A stretch of DNA of 64,000 bases from Bacillota bacterium (GTDB lineage: Bacteria; Bacillota; Clostridia; Acetivibrionales; DTU013), in contig JAEYOM010000149.1 in the NCBI GenBank assembly GCA_023411715.1, positions 1-64,000 of the forward strand. The letters are read 5' to 3'. Positions 61,186 through 64,000 of this stretch are shown here, piece by piece. The number at the start of each line of letters is the position of its first letter. Within the stretch, counting starts at the first letter, position 1. The notes beneath the pieces are model-generated. The model was not told where the DNA came from, ran no database searches, and saw only the letters and a program-made list of their open reading frames with translations. The position numbers and the translations under genes are program-made.

Positions 61186-61206
61186 GACCAGTGTAGTGGT
61201 AGAGAA
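61171..61206 (+). pseudogene. Short tmRNA 5' remnant
   Basis: CAACGGGATTGTTGAGACCA followed by GTGTAGTGGTAGAGAA corresponds to ssrA 36294-36330 and to the longer remnant at 41551. It ends before pseudoknot 1. It keeps GGGATT as in ssrA, where the 41551 copy has GAGATT, but shares TTGAGACC with that copy. Confidence 0.75.
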
Positions 61207-61404
61207 CAGCCAGGTTTGTTAGAGGAAACACTAAATACTTATTAGAGGAAGGCATGATATATCTTGTGCCGACCAATGTGGGAATGTCACACTCTTGCTG
61301 AGCCATACAGTTATCTGACGATCTGTATCAAAAACGAAAGCAAAGCGTTTCTCGACAATTGCATACCTGCAGTTTTTATGGAAGAGAGGGGTGCGTACTA
61401 CAAT

Positions 61405-61434
61405 AAGGCCACAGTCTTTTATGACTGCGGCCTT
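61405..61434. terminator. Hairpin downstream of the S-layer gene
   Basis: AAGGCCACAGTC and GACTGCGGCCTT pair with a single A-C mismatch around TTTTAT, 17 nt beyond the stop of the S-layer gene. A T tract on the minus strand is weak. The 61207-61404 stretch shows no recognisable gene. Confidence 0.55.
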
Positions 61435-61451
61435 AAAGCAATTATTACATC

Positions 61452-64000
61452 CTAATATTTGTTATATACTCTGTACAGGAATACAGCCGCTTCTGCCCTT
61501 GTAGTATTGCCGGTCGGATTAATCTTGCTGTTGTCGCCTACAATCAACCCTTCCTTCACAATCGTTGCAACACTGTTCGTTGCATAGGATGCAATACCCG
61601 ACTTGTCTGTAAACTTGTCAAGTACTGAGGCGGCACCCTGTTTATCCACTTTTTTCAGTAGTTTCAACGCCCTCTCGGTCATTACCATCATATCCTGTCT
61701 TGTAATACTGGAATCCGGTCTGAATTTATTGTTTCCTTCACCTGTGGTAATACCAAGTGCTTTTGCTATGGCAATCTCGTTATAATAGTATGCATCCTTG
61801 CTAACATCGTCAAAATTGCCGCTGATTTTTGCATCAGCACCTAATGCTCTTATAAGTGAGTAAAGGAAATCTGCTCTGGTAATGTTTGCAGCAGGATTAT
61901 AGGTATCAGCCGACGGAGTTTTCACTATATCCTTTGCAGCCAGCACTTCGATGGACTTTTTCGCCCATGCCGCATTCCCAAGATCACTAAAGCTCTTTTG
62001 AACATATGAAACTGCATAGAGGCTGAAGCGAGTAGTTTTAAAGGTTACCGTACCTGTTCCGGCATTATAACGGCCATTTGGAATCGTATCTGCTTTGCCA
62101 TTCCCATCTATGTACCATACCACGATATTTTCAGGATTTTTCAGCTCTTCCTGTGTCGGAGAATAGGGTATGGATACGGTTACCGGAGCATTCGGGTTGT
62201 TCCATTCGATCTGTTTGCCATCTGCAGTAAGTGAAAGCTGTACAAGCGGTCTGTTGCCCAATGCTGCCTTCACATCAGCAGAAAGTTCGGCTTTGTTGCC
62301 CTGACCTATGGTTATGGCAACTTCTTTACTGCTGATACCAGTAATTCCTGTCAGCATGTTATTCGGTATTGTGGTTTTGCCTATGCCTGTAGAAAGAGTA
62401 AGTGTTCCGCCGCCCTGTCCGCTGGTTAAAGCTGCAACAGGAAGAACAACAGAGTATGCGGTTGCATCGGCAATTGCAGGAACAATAATCGTAGTATTCT
62501 TAGCCGACAGATTCTTTGCTGTGGCATCATCCAGCTTTATTGTACCGGTATTTCCACTCAATGTTGCCTGCATCGTTACAGTAGCAGGAGCCGGAGCGGG
62601 TATTGGAGCCGGAGTGGATGCAGGCGCGGAGGACGTTGATGAGGACGTGTCCGTACCTGAACTGCTGGACTTCGCCAACGATAGCGGGAGGTAGATGGGG
62701 CCGGGGATCATGTTCCCATCGGTATCCTTCAGACGGAAGATAATAACGTTGGCTTTGGAGCCTTCCGGGAACTTATCATAGTTGATGGATAGCGTAACCT
62801 GCTTTTTGTCTGCTGACCATGCCGTGTCCCACTTGTCTGTTACGTCAACGCCAAAACCGAATTCGCGCGTGTCCAGTTCTGAGTCAAAATCGATGACTAC
62901 GTTAGTCTTGTTGCCGACATGCTGAACCTTGGTACCGGTAATCTTCGTGTCAAATGCTGTGGCTTTAGGTGCGGGCGCATCCGGACGCGTGATTGTTCCG
63001 CCTGCTGCCAGTATATCCTTTTCAGCTTTTGTATCGGGGATTTCCGGCCATACAGCCGCCGGGCCGTTGTTGTACTTTTCCACATTCCAGCTTATGGGCT
63101 GAGTAAAGCTTGCTGCGCCGTCCTTGCCTGAGTTTCCTGCCGACGCGGTAATGTTGCCGAACGAAACTTCAAATGTAAAGCCGGGAATTGTTACGAACTT
63201 CAGATTTTTTATGTCAAATGTTTTGCTAGCGTCCCAGCCTTCGTTTGCAATTCGCGCAAACAGCGGGTCGTGGAAAAGGACACCGTATTCCAGCAGGGTA
63301 GTTTCTTCCGTCTTGACGCGCTCCGGTGTGAAGCTCATGGTGGTCAGCTTGCCATCGATATAAACCTGCGGAGGGTTGCTGGCGTCATTTTCCAGTCTGC
63401 TCGAGAAACCTATCAGACGGTTTTCTTCACCCTCATCACCCTTGGACGTAGCATGGCGTAGAGAATCAGCCAGACTGACTGCCGCGAAGAAAACACTCCT
63501 GCTTTCTTTGTCGCTGCCGACAGTCCTCAGCTCGTAACGACCGTACACAGCCTGTTTGGCATTCAGGTTATAAGTAAACACCTCGCCATTGTGGCTGGCG
63601 GCGCTGACCGCAGTCCCGCCTGGCAGGTAAAGCTTAACATCGGGTGCATTGGAATGAGCTGTGATTGTCATCGGATACCCTACGAGGAAATTCTCCTGGG
63701 CCGTCCATAAAGTATATTTATCAGGACGCGACCAGGGCAGGTAGGAGCTGTTGATATCAAAGGGGTAGGAATTGAATTCGCTGACATAGTTATAGTCCTT
63801 TGCCGGATATGAGATGTTACCTAAAGAATCGTTGCCGGCTGGGAACAAATCCTGGACATGGAGTTTTGTGTCGCTTGTTTGTTTGAATTCGCGGTCCATG
63901 ATTGCGATCACAAACGGTAAATCACGGTTGTATAAAACGTGATCACTCTGGCGGGCGCGTACAGCGGCGTTCGTTTTTTCAATCCCGTCCTTGCCGATGT
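61452..64000 (-). CDS. S-layer homology domain protein, 5' part outside the window
   Basis: The frame is open to the window edge, so at least 849 residues are visible and the N-terminus is missing. The first visible part is a beta-rich region of unknown type (LYNRDLPFVIAIMDREF; PSRVFF-like strands). A Pro/Ser/Thr linker near residue 445 of the visible part follows (SSGTDTSSSTSSAPASTPAP), then a beta domain. Three C-terminal SLH domains end the protein (FSDLGNAAWAKKSIEVLAAK; FDDVSKDAYYYNEIAIAKAL; FTDKSGIASYATNSVATIVK), each with the ITRADF/TTRAEAAVFLYR type end. SLH domains bind pyruvylated cell-wall polymer, so this is a cell-surface protein. Confidence 0.88.
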   Translation of the reverse strand, partial: IGKDGIEKTNAAVRARQSDHVLYNRDLPFVIAIMDREFKQTSDTKLHVQDLFPAGNDSLGNISYPAKDYNYVSEFNSYPFDINSSYLPWSRPDKYTLWTAQENFLVGYPMTITAHSNAPDVKLYLPGGTAVSAASHNGEVFTYNLNAKQAVYGRYELRTVGSDKESRSVFFAAVSLADSLRHATSKGDEGEENRLIGFSSRLENDASNPPQVYIDGKLTTMSFTPERVKTEETTLLEYGVLFHDPLFARIANEGWDASKTFDIKNLKFVTIPGFTFEVSFGNITASAGNSGKDGAASFTQPISWNVEKYNNGPAAVWPEIPDTKAEKDILAAGGTITRPDAPAPKATAFDTKITGTKVQHVGNKTNVVIDFDSELDTREFGFGVDVTDKWDTAWSADKKQVTLSINYDKFPEGSKANVIIFRLKDTDGNMIPGPIYLPLSLAKSSSSGTDTSSSTSSAPASTPAPIPAPAPATVTMQATLSGNTGTIKLDDATAKNLSAKNTTIIVPAIADATAYSVVLPVAALTSGQGGGTLTLSTGIGKTTIPNNMLTGITGISSKEVAITIGQGNKAELSADVKAALGNRPLVQLSLTADGKQIEWNNPNAPVTVSIPYSPTQEELKNPENIVVWYIDGNGKADTIPNGRYNAGTGTVTFKTTRFSLYAVSYVQKSFSDLGNAAWAKKSIEVLAAKDIVKTPSADTYNPAANITRADFLYSLIRALGADAKISGNFDDVSKDAYYYNEIAIAKALGITTGEGNNKFRPDSSITRQDMMVMTERALKLLKKVDKQGAASVLDKFTDKSGIASYATNSVATIVKEGLIVGDNSKINPTGNTTRAEAAVFLYRVYNKY

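Overview
The window looks like a chromosomal segment of a spore-forming, low-to-moderate-GC member of the Clostridia. The evidence is the tig-clpP-clpX-lonB block, a Crh-like HPr upstream of uvrC, the smpB-ssrA pair, two CsxC-like spore-surface paralogues, an SLH S-layer protein, and heavy use of TTG/GTG starts behind strong GGAGG sites. I cannot name the species. Base composition falls into two classes. Housekeeping blocks (about 0.9-27 kb and 34-36.7 kb) are GC-richer. The sugar and regulatory blocks (about 28.7-33.8 kb and 42.3-60 kb) are clearly AT-richer and look accessory.

Layout. 0-4.2 kb: edge of a P63C-domain gene, an amidohydrolase, tsaE-tsaB-rimI (t6A synthesis and N-acetylation) and a DUF192 gene. 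4.4-6.5 kb: ECF sigma factor, zinc-finger anti-sigma factor and a bactofilin-like membrane protein. 6.6-9.7 kb: Crh-like HPr, uvrC (with an in-frame minisatellite) and a metallophosphoesterase. 9.9-15.1 kb: tig, clpP, clpX, lonB. 15.5-17.3 kb: secreted nuclease and uppP. 17.5-25.2 kb: a collapsed two-component system, a MacB-like ABC transporter and a heterodimeric ABC exporter. 25.5-28.2 kb: tsaD, a DnaA-box cluster, a lytic transglycosylase and a Cys-rich protein. 28.7-33.7 kb: minus-strand galE, nucleotidyltransferase, nahK-like kinase and CBM9-like operon with a divergent AraC regulator. 33.9-37.1 kb: DUF402, PHP phosphatase, smpB and ssrA. 37.4-42.6 kb: gene remnants around an intact helicase-CvfB-MnmD cassette. 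42.9-54 kb: a LacI-controlled sugar catabolic operon (kinase, RbsD-like mutarotase, ABC transporter, isomerase-like protein, two dehydrogenases, epimerase). 54.4-58.2 kb: a second ECF sigma/anti-sigma pair and a collapsed blaI-blaR1 locus. 58.3-64 kb: the CsxC-like pair, a collapsed second copy of the helicase-CvfB-MnmD cassette, and the S-layer gene.

The most unusual feature is the tmRNA gene. Its T-loop is interrupted by a roughly 384-nt group I intron (conserved P7-side motif AAGATATAGTC). Degenerate pieces of a tmRNA and of this intron recur at 41.55-42.0, 54.15-54.3 and 61.17 kb. The 41.55-kb tmRNA piece carries a compensatory base-pair change in pseudoknot 1, and the intron relics carry covarying hairpins, so these are not simple recent copies of the local gene. 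Two of the pieces sit directly behind copies of mnmD and supply its last codons.

A second theme is genome remodelling. Several loci join the 5' part of one gene to the 3' part of the next (response regulator/histidine kinase, blaI/blaR1, helicase/cvfB/mnmD). Short tandem repeats have expanded in weakly constrained coding segments (uvrC linker, nuclease linker) and between genes. A family of about 50-nt GGGACA...TGTCCC palindromes is scattered near ssrA, inside intron relics and between genes.
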